9,273 bases of DNA from Candidatus Helarchaeota archaeon (GTDB taxonomy: Archaea > Asgardarchaeota > Lokiarchaeia > Helarchaeales > JABXJV01), in NCBI GenBank assembly GCA_013375355.1, contig JABXJV010000143.1, forward strand, positions 1 through 9,273. The letters are read 5' to 3'. The translations under genes and the position numbers were made by a program. The notes beneath the pieces are model-generated. The model had not been told where the DNA came from, searched no databases, and saw only the letters and a program-made list of their open reading frames with translations. Below are positions 1 through 7,576 of this stretch, piece by piece. The stretch's first letter is position 1. Every line of letters starts with the position of its first letter.

Positions 1-1191
1 CGATCTATATTGATTAATCCAATACCATTTAACGTTTCTACTTATAACAGAATCCATCATTTTGCGGAATTATTTTCAAAAGATGGAAATCGAGTCCTAT
101 TTGTAAACTTTCCTAATGTGCATTTTGATAAGGAAAAAGAAAGGGGAAAATCAATCCCAAATTTAGAGATTTGGCACAATCCTTACGAATTTGACCTAAA
201 TCCTTTTAATCGCTTAAAAAAAGGAACTCGTCTTGAATCTAAAATTGATTCATTGGCTATAAGGATTTTAAGACGTCTACAAATCTTAAAAGTATTTAAT
301 TTCTTAAAGACCACTCATCAAGAAAAAACACAAGATGTTCAAAAAGCATATATTAGAAAATTTAATGACTATTCAACTTCTGATGAAAAATTTGTTCTCT
401 ATCAATTTCCTTTATTAGTTGAATATGTCCCTTTTTTTAAGAAAAAGGGATTTAAACTTATTTATGACAGCGTGGATGATATTTCTTACTGGGATTCGCC
501 CACAACTCAAATTTTAGCAAAAGAAGAATATCTAATAAAAAATTCTGATTTTGTATTAGCGACCGCCAAATGTCTCCAAGAAAGGGCATTAAAATTCAAT
601 AAAAATACATATTATTTAACGAATGGTGCTGAATTTCACCATTTCATTAAAGCAAGAGAAAAGTGTACCAGACCTTCTGATTTACCTTCTGGTAATCCTA
701 TAATAGGATTCTTTGGGTTGATTGCTGAGCATTTAGACGCAAAATTATTGAATTATGTAATTTCAAAACGCCCAAATTACAACTTTGTTTTTATTGGAAA
801 TATCGATCCCGCTTTTAATGATAAACTGAAACAAATTAAAAGTAAAAACGAAAATTTTTTCTTACTGGGAGCTAAAAAATACGAAGATCTTCCTCAATAT
901 ATCCATTATTTTGACACAACTCTAATCCCATTTGTCTCATTAAAACAAGTAACTGATTCAGGGCATCCTGTTAAGATCTACGAGGCGCTTGCAGGAGGAA
1001 AACCTGTTGTATCCATATTTTTAAGGGAAATGTTAGGTTTTCCATATGTTTATATGTCAAAAAATTACGAAGAATTTCTAAAGAATATAGATATCAGTTT
1101 GTCGGCTAAAATTGACCTAGATAAAATCGACAAATTCTTAAAAGAAAATACTTGGGAAGCAAGGTTTGAACAATTAAAAGATTATTTATAA
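1..1191 (+). CDS. Glycosyltransferase, GT-B fold (GT4-like), 5' partial
   Basis: This is probably a retaining glycosyltransferase that moves a sugar from a nucleotide donor to a growing glycan at the cytoplasmic membrane face. The frame is open from base 1 (Arg-Ser-Ile before the TTG at 10), and the conserved opening (IPFNVSTYNRIHHFAELF, then VLFVNFP) is already under way, so the true start lies outside the window. Numbering from that TTG, an N-terminal Rossmann domain ends with IYDSVDDISYW (151-161), LATAKCLQERA and the linker LTNGAEFHHF (203-212). The C-terminal domain opens with IGFFGLIAE (232-240), continues through FIGNI and FLLGAKKYEDLP, and ends at KIYEALAGGKPVVS (322-335). E325 there is the family's donor-binding glutamate. 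There is no signal peptide or membrane segment. The gene is convergent with the methyltransferase, 21 bases apart. The sugar specificity cannot be read. The family is secure; the linkage is unknown. Confidence 0.88.
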   Translation, partial: RSILINPIPFNVSTYNRIHHFAELFSKDGNRVLFVNFPNVHFDKEKERGKSIPNLEIWHNPYEFDLNPFNRLKKGTRLESKIDSLAIRILRRLQILKVFNFLKTTHQEKTQDVQKAYIRKFNDYSTSDEKFVLYQFPLLVEYVPFFKKKGFKLIYDSVDDISYWDSPTTQILAKEEYLIKNSDFVLATAKCLQERALKFNKNTYYLTNGAEFHHFIKAREKCTRPSDLPSGNPIIGFFGLIAEHLDAKLLNYVISKRPNYNFVFIGNIDPAFNDKLKQIKSKNENFFLLGAKKYEDLPQYIHYFDTTLIPFVSLKQVTDSGHPVKIYEALAGGKPVVSIFLREMLGFPYVYMSKNYEEFLKNIDISLSAKIDLDKIDKFLKENTWEARFEQLKDYL

Positions 1192-1209
1192 AAATTTTAA
1201 ATTAGTGAG

Positions 1210-1222
1210 TTTTTATTTTTTT
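1210..1222 (+). terminator. T-rich archaeal-type terminator candidate
   Basis: A run of 12 T in 13 bases (five T, one A, seven T) starts 18 bases after the glycosyltransferase stop codon. Archaeal RNA polymerase can terminate on such T-tracts without a hairpin. The tract runs into the 3' end of the convergent methyltransferase gene. The position fits, but AT-rich sequence gives such runs by chance. Confidence 0.35.
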
Positions 1223-1905
1223 GAAGCTAGAATTAGGATACTATAAGCAAATAAACTTTTCCAAGTTTTAGTAATTAAGTAATATAATTTATTTAATAAT
1301 TTGTTTGAACTATTCCAACTTGGAGATGCATCCACTTTTACTATTTTTAATCCAGCATCACTTACAAGTTGTTTAGCTGTGTTAATAGTAAAAAATCTAA
1401 GATGAGTTTTATCAAGCAATCCAATTTCCGTGTAATTAAATCTACCTGTTAATAAATTCATTCGCACACGATAATTTGCAACATTAGGGAGAGAAATAAA
1501 GAATTTTCCTTCAGGTTTTAAATATTTTTTAAACTTAACTAGTGTTCTAAGAGGAAAACGCAAATGCTCAAGCACATCAGCGAATAAGATAAAGTCAAAG
1601 TATTCTTTTTTTAAAGGAAAATCTTTTTCTACTTCAATATCACCAATAATAATTTGATCACAGTATTGTTTAGCAATTTCTGCGCTTTTTGGATTGATTT
1701 CAACGCCAGTAATATTGCAGTTATTCTTTTTAAACCTCTTAGTCATATAACCTGTTGCGCAACCAATTTCTAAGATAGTCTTGTTTTTCCCTACTATTTC
1801 AAGCATCTTTGAATGAACCGTATAGGGATTTGCCAACAATTTTTTCACTATTTCATCAGATAATTCATCTCTATAGGTTTTTCCACGGATTGACAAAAGT
1901 ATCAC
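1213..1905 (-). CDS. Class I SAM-dependent methyltransferase
   Basis: This cytosolic enzyme transfers a methyl group from S-adenosylmethionine, by context to a glycan or a lipid-linked sugar. The Rossmann methyltransferase motifs appear in order: motif I ILEIGCATG (44-52), the acidic SAM-ribose residue in GVEINP (E69), GDI (88-90), FDFILFADVLEHL (103-115) and LKPEGKFFISLPN (129-141). The later segment LLDKTHLRFFT (163-173) is typical of methyltransferases in polysaccharide gene clusters. At 230 residues it is full length. The start is a GTG with no evident Shine-Dalgarno sequence, and a later start such as Met34 would still leave motif I intact, so the N-terminus is uncertain. It lies 14 bases after the stop of the membrane protein gene on the same strand, so the two are probably co-transcribed. 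The acceptor substrate cannot be inferred. Confidence 0.85.
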   Translation of the reverse strand: MILLSIRGKTYRDELSDEIVKKLLANPYTVHSKMLEIVGKNKTILEIGCATGYMTKRFKKNNCNITGVEINPKSAEIAKQYCDQIIIGDIEVEKDFPLKKEYFDFILFADVLEHLRFPLRTLVKFKKYLKPEGKFFISLPNVANYRVRMNLLTGRFNYTEIGLLDKTHLRFFTINTAKQLVSDAGLKIVKVDASPSWNSSNKLLNKLYYLITKTWKSLFAYSILILASKK

Positions 1906-1919
1906 TTTTTATTAAATTT

Positions 1920-4319
1920 CTAAAGGTTTGGAATGTAAATATGCGCAAACCAATTATCATATATCTTGTTGTAATTTTCAGAATTACTAAGTATAATTAA
2001 ATCATAGACCGTCAATGGAACAGTAGGAATTGTTTCATCTCTACCCAGTAAATCAATGGGACCTACTTCAAAATAGTACATGAAAATGGGTATATAAATT
2101 TGGATAAATTCTATATCTTGAACATCTTCTAGTAATTCCTTCATATATTCAAAAAACACAGGATACATTGCTAACCTTATAAAGTGTGGTAAAAGTCCTG
2201 TAAACAATAATAAAACTAATTGGTCCAAATCTTCTACCATTGGTAAATCGCCTATGAATTGTAAGCTCATGATAGGATGCCAAACAACCCCATCTATGAG
2301 ATATAAAGCTCTATTATCTCCTATAAAAACAGGAATGGAAGGAATATGAGGAGCTAACCAGGATAAACTCTGATATTCAGAATATTGAGTCTCTTCAATC
2401 CCATAAACGAGTGGATATCGATATAAAATAGCAAAGGGCGTTGAGTATGCAGTAATCAAAGAGAGAACTAATATTTGTTTTCTAGTCCGATTTTTCATTG
2501 TAGAAAAAATTGAGAATATAGCAATTGAAGCTAATATTATGAATAAACCGGTCGCAAATGCCGCAACTCTCCCCGAGAATAAGTAATTCCCCCCAAACAT
2601 AATTAAAACAGCAATTATAATCAGACCCATTAACCATCCTGTTAAAAACTGATCTTTCATTCCACCTCTATGAAAAGCAACTCTAAATCCTGAGATACCT
2701 AATATTAACATAGGATAAGCTGCGATAAATATTATTAGATAATAAACAAGGGGTAATCCTTGGGCGAATCCACTAGTAATTGGAAAGAACATCCATAAAA
2801 GTGGATTTAACCCGATTCCAAAGACTAAAATGATTACTAACCAACTCATTTTTGTAAATGTTAATTCAAAACTTGTCCTGACTGTTGGTCCAAATCGCTT
2901 TAAATAGAAAAGAATAATACCTAATCCCAATAATGCTGAGCCACCTAATACAAGGATTAACGAAAAATCCAAACGTGATATATTAATTGCAACTAATTCT
3001 GTTAATTTTCTAGTATAGAAAATACTTCCCCATCCAATAAAGAATCCTATACAAATAATTAATGTATAAATGAATTCTTTGTTATACGTTTTTCTATAAA
3101 ATAAAGTAATTGCAATTAAAAACAACGCTGATATTAATGCAGCTATTGTAACTAAGTGTGTAACTGTAAGATAAGAAAAAAATATTATTGCCAATATCAT
3201 ATTTTTTACTTTTTTTTCTTCACTTACTCTAAGAAATGCATAAATGATAAGAGGGAAAAACATATACCCTATTGTTTGGGGCCATAAAGTGGCAGAGTTT
3301 ACAGGAGTAATAACATCCATTGTTGAACTAAAAAGGCCAGTAAGTATCCCAATCTCCCATTTCTTAGTAACTCTATATGATAAAACTATTAAGACGAATG
3401 TGCTGAAAACGCTTATTATCATAGGAGTTGTTTTACACATGAATAATAAATCAAAGCCTGAAAGAAATTTAAGACCGACCAGAGTCATATAATATAAAGG
3501 ATAGAAAACATCATAAATCGCCCCATAATAAAATTCGAACCATTTCAAATTAATAGCAGCCTTCGCGACTCCATAATGAAGCCAAGGGTCTGAAGGAGTT
3601 CCAAATAAAGGATATTGGTAGATATTAAAAGCCCTCACTAACGCTGCAATTAATAAACATAGAACTGCCAGAGTGAAAAGTCTTCGACGACTAATAATCG
3701 GTGCTTTAGTTGTTAATTTAGTAAAATCTGTCTTTTTAAATCGAATGTATAAAAATATGACTCCCATGAGTATTATAATGGAATATAGAATAGTGTTATA
3801 TATTTCCGCTAGTTTTAAAGGCGTAAAGTTTATGAAATATAGTATTAGAGGAGAAATAACGGTACTAAGACCAATACTAATAGTTATTTTTTCATAAATA
3901 TCCATTTCTTCTTTAAAAAAGGCTAAATCAGCTATTAAATAACCTAAACTGAAAAAAAATGCAAATATGCCGAATATAGCTCTAAAAATAGTAAAGGAAG
4001 ATTCATTTTCAATAATCAAAGAAAAAAATAGACCAAGGATAGCAGATATCAAAATAAACCAATAATCTCGATTAGAATTATGTCGTATAAATTTAATAAA
4101 GTTAAATTCGGAAAAATTCTCAATTTCTGGCTCTGGATTTTGTAAAGTTAATTTACCAGTTGACTGTAATTGTCCTATTATTTTAAGAGTTGTTTCTTGA
4201 GAGATATTATGTTCTTTTTTTACGATTTTTACTAAATCTTCAACAAGGTCTATATATCGATTTTTTATAATCTCAAGTATTATTTTTTCTGTTGATACTT
4301 CAATTTTTTTTCTATCCAT
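1920..4319 (-). CDS. Polytopic membrane protein: winged-helix-like N-terminus, DUF1616-like and GT-C-like regions
   Basis: This 799-residue protein is probably a lipid-linked-sugar-dependent glycosyltransferase, or another handler of surface glycans, in the cytoplasmic membrane. Residues 10-60 are soluble and resemble a small winged helix (ILEIIKNRYIDLVEDLVKIV, then TLKIIGQLQSTGKL). Residues 86-195 match the DUF1616 pattern: hydrophobic helices, a GYLIADLAFF segment, then EKITISIGLSTVISPL and a further pair of helices. From 213 many more hydrophobic segments follow. The loop GTPSDPWLHYG (240-250), with D244 and H248, sits where GT-C enzymes carry their acidic catalytic loop. It is followed by YPLYYMTLVGLKFL (273-286), LWPQTIGYMFFP (345-356) and a THLVT turn (387-391). 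The C-terminal part (about 640-799) has SLSWLAPHIP and ends in NKIYDNWFAHIYIPN, like archaeal GT-C tails. No WWDYG motif is seen, so it is not AglB oligosaccharyltransferase. It is the first gene of a two-gene operon. Confidence 0.75.
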   Translation of the reverse strand: MDRKKIEVSTEKIILEIIKNRYIDLVEDLVKIVKKEHNISQETTLKIIGQLQSTGKLTLQNPEPEIENFSEFNFIKFIRHNSNRDYWFILISAILGLFFSLIIENESSFTIFRAIFGIFAFFFSLGYLIADLAFFKEEMDIYEKITISIGLSTVISPLILYFINFTPLKLAEIYNTILYSIIILMGVIFLYIRFKKTDFTKLTTKAPIISRRRLFTLAVLCLLIAALVRAFNIYQYPLFGTPSDPWLHYGVAKAAINLKWFEFYYGAIYDVFYPLYYMTLVGLKFLSGFDLLFMCKTTPMIISVFSTFVLIVLSYRVTKKWEIGILTGLFSSTMDVITPVNSATLWPQTIGYMFFPLIIYAFLRVSEEKKVKNMILAIIFFSYLTVTHLVTIAALISALFLIAITLFYRKTYNKEFIYTLIICIGFFIGWGSIFYTRKLTELVAINISRLDFSLILVLGGSALLGLGIILFYLKRFGPTVRTSFELTFTKMSWLVIILVFGIGLNPLLWMFFPITSGFAQGLPLVYYLIIFIAAYPMLILGISGFRVAFHRGGMKDQFLTGWLMGLIIIAVLIMFGGNYLFSGRVAAFATGLFIILASIAIFSIFSTMKNRTRKQILVLSLITAYSTPFAILYRYPLVYGIEETQYSEYQSLSWLAPHIPSIPVFIGDNRALYLIDGVVWHPIMSLQFIGDLPMVEDLDQLVLLLFTGLLPHFIRLAMYPVFFEYMKELLEDVQDIEFIQIYIPIFMYYFEVGPIDLLGRDETIPTVPLTVYDLIILSNSENYNKIYDNWFAHIYIPNL

Positions 4320-4415
4320 GAAATTTTCAAGCTCCCGAAGTATAACAAAAGAATTTTTAACAATTTTTCTTATTAATTTTTGTAATTAAGTTTAAAGATT
4401 TTTGATGTAAAAAAA
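4320..4415. promoter_or_regulatory. Divergent promoter region between the membrane protein and DUF362 genes
   Basis: These 96 bases separate two outward-facing starts and must hold both promoters. On the plus strand, AAGTTTAAAG at 4388-4397 is a TATA-like box about 24 bases before the DUF362 ATG. With no Shine-Dalgarno sequence in the A-rich stretch before that ATG, a leaderless or nearly leaderless mRNA is likely. On the minus strand, a GGGAG lies about 12 bases before the membrane protein ATG, slightly far for a ribosome site. TTATA and TTAAAAATT lie further upstream as box candidates. Box assignments are tentative. Confidence 0.4.
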
Positions 4416-5483
4416 ATGTCCGTCGTGGCTGCAGTAAAGACTTCTCCAAAAACAATTTTTAACGATATTGAGAGAGCTATGGAATTAGGCGGATTGAAAA
4501 AAACATTTAAACCCAAAGATAAAACAATATTGAAATTAAATTTAAGTTGGAGTTTATTTTATCCAGCTTGTTCTACTCATCCTTATATCTTTGATGGACT
4601 TATGAAGTATTTGATTAATAATGATTTTAATCCAGAAAAAATTGTTCCAATTGAAAATGAAACAGTTGTTACCAAAATTGGCAAAGGTCTTAAGAATAAT
4701 CGTTGGAATTCGATAATTAGAAATTATAAGCTTAAGTTTGGAGACTTAACCAAAACAAAATGGGTCCCTGTAAAATTATCTAAACCCACCTTAAAATTGG
4801 AAGAAATTTTTGGGCAAATAATAGTCCCAGAAAATATCTTAAAGGCTCAAATTTTGCATTTACCTACTATCAAATGTCATGGACATAGTGAGATGACTGG
4901 GGCATTAAAAAATGCATTTGGAATGTTATTAAAAAAAGTTAGATTTCATTCACATTTGTGGATTCACGAGATTTTAACTGACCTATTATTAGTTCAGAAA
5001 GAGGTCTGCGGTCCTTTGTTTGCATTAACTGATGGGACTATTATTGGAGATGGAGCAGGTCCGAGAACACATGATGTCAAATTAGGAAATATTTTATTAG
5101 CCTCTAATGATATGGTTTCAATTGACGCAATTCAATGTAAAGTAATGGGTATACCATTAAAAAAAGTACCAAAAATAAAGATGTGTCATGATTTAGGTTT
5201 AGGAATAGGGGACCTTGATCAGATTGAATTAGTTGGAGATTATGATGGTATGGAAAAGTTGCCAAATTTTCATACAAAAACAAAAATGTCTCCCGTAATA
5301 TATTGGAATCGAAGGTTATATAATAGCCCTTTTAAACATATTCTCTTCGATACTAATGTTTTTAATATACCCGTAAAATTATCTGCTATATATCATGACA
5401 AATTTTGGTATCCAACAAAAGCTAAAAAGAATCTAGCATGGTTTATGAATACTGGCTGGGGAAAGTTATTTAATAAATACTAA
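4416..5483 (+). CDS. DUF362 family protein (COG2006-like)
   Basis: This belongs to the DUF362 family, whose biochemical role I do not know. The evidence is the N-terminal VVAAVKTSPKTIFNDIERAM, the central LPTIKCHGHSEMTGALKNAFGMLL (149-172) and the signature DGTIIGDGAGPRTH (206-219). After that come LLASNDMVSIDAIQCKVMGIPLKKVPKI (227-254) and GLGIGDLDQIELVGDY (261-276), all in the expected order. Some family members carry a 4Fe-4S ferredoxin module. This one does not: its cysteines (52, 154, 198, 241, 257) are scattered and form no CxxCxxC cluster. There is no signal peptide or membrane helix, so it should be cytosolic. At 355 residues it looks complete. The ATG agrees with the usual start, and no Shine-Dalgarno sequence precedes it. 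It stands alone, divergent from the membrane protein operon and convergent with the dehydratase gene. A role in glycan assembly is suggested by location only. Confidence 0.82.
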   Translation: MSVVAAVKTSPKTIFNDIERAMELGGLKKTFKPKDKTILKLNLSWSLFYPACSTHPYIFDGLMKYLINNDFNPEKIVPIENETVVTKIGKGLKNNRWNSIIRNYKLKFGDLTKTKWVPVKLSKPTLKLEEIFGQIIVPENILKAQILHLPTIKCHGHSEMTGALKNAFGMLLKKVRFHSHLWIHEILTDLLLVQKEVCGPLFALTDGTIIGDGAGPRTHDVKLGNILLASNDMVSIDAIQCKVMGIPLKKVPKIKMCHDLGLGIGDLDQIELVGDYDGMEKLPNFHTKTKMSPVIYWNRRLYNSPFKHILFDTNVFNIPVKLSAIYHDKFWYPTKAKKNLAWFMNTGWGKLFNKY

Positions 5484-5512
5484 ATTATTTCTAAAAGATG
5501 AAATAAAACAAC

Positions 5513-5530
5513 TTTTTTAATTATTTTTTT
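5513..5530 (+). terminator. T-rich terminator candidate after the DUF362 gene
   Basis: Two T-tracts (six T, AA, TTA, seven T) begin about 30 bases after the DUF362 stop and extend into the 3' end of the convergent dehydratase gene. The 37 bases between the two stop codons contain no convincing hairpin. The reading as a hairpin-free archaeal terminator is positional and tentative. Confidence 0.35.
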
Positions 5531-6519
5531 CTGCGATTTACTTCCCATTCAATATTTTTCTTTAATCCTTCATCAATTGAGACTTTTGGTTCCCAACCAA
5601 AAAGTTCTTTTGCCTTTGAATAATCGCAAATTAATCTTTGAACTTCAGCTAATCTTTTTTCAATATGTACAACTTCTGTTTTAATGTTGCTAAGTTCTGC
5701 AACATATTTTACAATTTTTTCAGCGATATCATTAATAGAAACATCTATGCCAGTTCCAAAGTTTATTGCTTTGCCTATCGCCTTTTTATTGCCACCCATG
5801 ATAAGAAACGCTCTAATCATATCAGAAACATAAGTAAAATCCCTAGATTGTTCTCCCGTTCCATAAACGGTTAGAGCTTTACCTTCTAGGGCTAAATTTA
5901 TGAATTTTGGGATTACATCATAGGTATGGCGAGGTCCAAAAGTATTAAAAGGTCTTATAATTGAAACTGGAATTCCATACGTATTCCAGTACGCAAAACA
6001 GTAGCGATCTGCTGCAATCTTAGATGCGGCATATGGCGATGTCCCGTTTAGGGGATGCTCTTCGTCTATTGGTGCATATTGTGCAGTTCCATAGATTTCT
6101 GAACTGCTCGTACAAACGCACTGCACTATATCCTTAAGATTCATCACAGCTTCAAGTATGTTTAATGTACCAATTAAATTTGTCTCCATGACCTCTATTG
6201 GATGTTCGAATGAGTTCGGAACGTAAGCATCTGCCGCTAGGTGCAATATATATTCTGGCTCTTCCCTTATTATCAATGAAATAGAATCTCTTGCTGAAAT
6301 GTTCCCAGTAATTATCTTTTTTATTTTACCTTCAAGGGACTTTGTGTTCCTTAGCGCAAATTGTGTAGTACCGGTTACCGAGTTGCCCCGGACGAATATC
6401 GTTACCACAGCTCCATATTCTAAAAGTTTTTCGGTGAGATGTGAACCTATAAAACCGTCTGCGCCGGTTACTAAAACTCTTTTTCCGGTCCAAAAATCCT
6501 TATCCAATTTTAATACCAC
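5521..6519 (-). CDS. Extended SDR nucleotide-sugar 4,6-dehydratase/epimerase, LegB-like
   Basis: This cytosolic NAD(P)-dependent enzyme acts on a nucleotide-activated sugar, most likely as a 4,6-dehydratase. The cofactor motif TGADGFIGSH (18-27) is followed by LHLAADAYVPNSFEHP (92-107) and NLIGTLNILEA (114-124). The active-site stretch SSSEIYG (138-144) comes next, and the catalytic pair is Y163/K167 in SPYAASK. E141 fits the S/T-x-E pattern of dehydratases such as GDP-mannose dehydratase and LegB better than the epimerase pattern of GalE. RPFNTFGPRH (189-198) and VYGTGEQSRDFTYVSDM (218-234) are substrate-site motifs, and GIDEEHP-like IDEEHPLNG (151-159) recalls LegB. At 332 residues the length is normal. 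The start is GTG with no Shine-Dalgarno sequence; an ATG two bases upstream is in another frame that stops at once. The gene lies 86 bases from the divergent acyltransferase gene. The 5' half is richer in GC than its surroundings. Substrate specificity is uncertain. Confidence 0.85.
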   Translation of the reverse strand: MVLKLDKDFWTGKRVLVTGADGFIGSHLTEKLLEYGAVVTIFVRGNSVTGTTQFALRNTKSLEGKIKKIITGNISARDSISLIIREEPEYILHLAADAYVPNSFEHPIEVMETNLIGTLNILEAVMNLKDIVQCVCTSSSEIYGTAQYAPIDEEHPLNGTSPYAASKIAADRYCFAYWNTYGIPVSIIRPFNTFGPRHTYDVIPKFINLALEGKALTVYGTGEQSRDFTYVSDMIRAFLIMGGNKKAIGKAINFGTGIDVSINDIAEKIVKYVAELSNIKTEVVHIEKRLAEVQRLICDYSKAKELFGWEPKVSIDEGLKKNIEWEVNRRKK

Positions 6520-6605
6520 ATAATTTTATTATTACAAAATCATTATTCAACATTTGACATTTTAACTTTAACTTATTTTAAATCATTATAAAATGAAGGT
6601 ATAAT
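6520..6605. promoter_or_regulatory. Divergent promoter region between dehydratase and first acyltransferase genes
   Basis: These 86 AT-rich bases lie between two outward starts. The plus-strand promoter is given as a separate entry. For the minus-strand gene no strong box stands at the usual distance. The sequence just before its GTG is only A and T with no purine-rich ribosome site, and a TTAAAATG-type stretch lies about 40-50 bases upstream. The minus-strand signal therefore remains unassigned. Confidence 0.35.
6571..6605 (+). promoter_or_regulatory. TATA-like promoter of first acyltransferase gene
   Basis: ATTTTAAA at 6575-6582 is centred about 27-28 bases before the ATG, the spacing expected for an archaeal TATA box that starts transcription at or very near the start codon. 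The same box at the same distance precedes the second acyltransferase gene, and 25 of 35 aligned bases match. Only a weak GAAGG lies between the box and the ATG, so a leaderless mRNA is likely. Confidence 0.5.
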
Positions 6606-7433
6606 ATGAATCTTATTAGTAAAGAAGCAGAAATAGGTAAAAATGTTAAAATAGGGCACAATGTAATTATTGAAGATGGTGTAATTATTGATGATAATGT
6701 AAAGATTGACCATAATGCAATAGTAAGGAAGAATGTTCACTTAGGTTCTAAATCTTATATCGGTGCTAATGTAATTTTAGGTGAATATATTGGAACCTAT
6801 TTTATAAATGGAGAAGATGAGACAAAGCTCGGTTATTATAAAGATCCAGAAATATATGAAAATCCAATCTTGAAAATCGGAGAAAAAGCAAAAATTCGTG
6901 CTAATACTATAATTTATGCGGATTCCGAAATTGGCGATAAATTTGAAACTGGCAGCTGGACGGTTATTAGAAATGGCTGTAAAATTGGTAATAATAATTA
7001 TTTAGGAAATCACTGCGAAATTTGGCCTTCTGAAATAGGAGATCACAATAGATTCATTTCTGTAGCCCATATAGGCGATATGAGTGTCATTGGCGATTGT
7101 TGCTGGTTCCTCCCGTATGCTACGCTTGCTACTGACCTTCATCCGCCTTGTGGAAAATGTTTACAAGGACCAGTAATTGAGGATTATGCTATTATTGGCA
7201 GTTTTTCTTTAATCCTTCCAAGATTAAGGATTGGAAAGAATGCTATAGTAGGGGCATGTTCCTTGGTAACTCAAGATGTTCCACCAGAGACTATCGTTGT
7301 GGGTAATCCTGCAAAAGCAGTTAAAAATATTAAAGATGTTACGTGTCCACTAGGTATCATTGATAAAGGACCCTATCCGTGGTATGAAAATATGCCCAAA
7401 AAGCGGAGAAAAAGGTATGGTTACCCCGATTAA
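6606..7433 (+). CDS. Left-handed beta-helix (hexapeptide) acyltransferase, copy 1
   Basis: This is probably an N- or O-acyltransferase, often acetyl-CoA dependent, acting on an amino-sugar nucleotide (WlbB/WbpD-like by overall pattern). Hexapeptide repeats with I/V at every sixth residue run through 3-62 and again from about 90 to 235, forming the beta-helix. They are broken by an insertion at about 62-88. H155 in VAHIGD is the best candidate for the catalytic base, with H136 and H147 nearby. DLHPPCGKCLQGPV (177-190) and a GNPAKAVKNI end (233-242) are typical of sugar acyltransferases. The C-terminal tail has CPLG (247-250) and a basic stretch ending in RYGYP. Such enzymes work as trimers in the cytosol. 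The 275-residue product has a paralog of equal length 143 bases downstream, about 60% identical by eye. Its substrate and acyl donor are unproven, and the expected aminotransferase is not in the window. Confidence 0.85.
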   Translation: MNLISKEAEIGKNVKIGHNVIIEDGVIIDDNVKIDHNAIVRKNVHLGSKSYIGANVILGEYIGTYFINGEDETKLGYYKDPEIYENPILKIGEKAKIRANTIIYADSEIGDKFETGSWTVIRNGCKIGNNNYLGNHCEIWPSEIGDHNRFISVAHIGDMSVIGDCCWFLPYATLATDLHPPCGKCLQGPVIEDYAIIGSFSLILPRLRIGKNAIVGACSLVTQDVPPETIVVGNPAKAVKNIKDVTCPLGIIDKGPYPWYENMPKKRRKRYGYPD

Positions 7434-7541
7434 TTTAACCAAATTAAAAATATACTTTGGAATTTTATTTATTGTAGATATTAAACCCTTATAATATAAT
7501 ATGAGCAATATTTTTATTCAATTTCACAGAATCTAACTTAC

Positions 7542-7576
7542 ATCTATTTTAAACAATTGAAATATGATGATTTAAT
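7542..7576 (+). promoter_or_regulatory. TATA-like promoter of second acyltransferase gene, duplicated from the first
   Basis: ATTTTAAA at 7546-7553 lies about 28 bases before the ATG, exactly as upstream of the first copy. The 35 bases before the two ATGs align without gaps with 25 identities. The remainder of the 143-base intergenic stretch (7434-7541) is AT-rich. It holds a five-base AT inverted repeat (7498-7502 and 7508-7512) leading into a run of T at 7511-7515, which could end the first transcript but is weak. No Shine-Dalgarno sequence is present. Confidence 0.5.

Noticed and set aside
1809..2000. Plus-strand open frame of 63 codons across the methyltransferase start
   Set aside because: It lies opposite two well-supported minus-strand genes, shows no family motif and is best explained as an antisense shadow.
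3244..3897. Two plus-strand open frames (82 and 74 codons) inside the large membrane protein gene
   Set aside because: They are antisense to transmembrane coding sequence and have no promoter, ribosome site or recognisable domain.
1920..4319. Possible AglB/STT3 oligosaccharyltransferase
   Set aside because: No WWDYG motif is present, and the DUF1616-like N-terminal region is not part of that family, so only a general GT-C-like call is made.
5665..6523. Plus-strand open frames of 69 and 74 codons opposite the dehydratase gene
   Set aside because: The dehydratase frame carries all catalytic motifs; the opposing frames are compositional shadows.
7498..7512. Inverted repeat AATAT-GAGCA-ATATT considered as a hairpin terminator or operator
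   Set aside because: The stem is only five A-T pairs in AT-rich sequence, too weak to support as a separate feature.
7501..7536. Eleven-codon reading frame (ATG to TAA) between the two acyltransferase genes
   Set aside because: It is too short, without a ribosome site, and expected by chance in AT-rich intergenic DNA.
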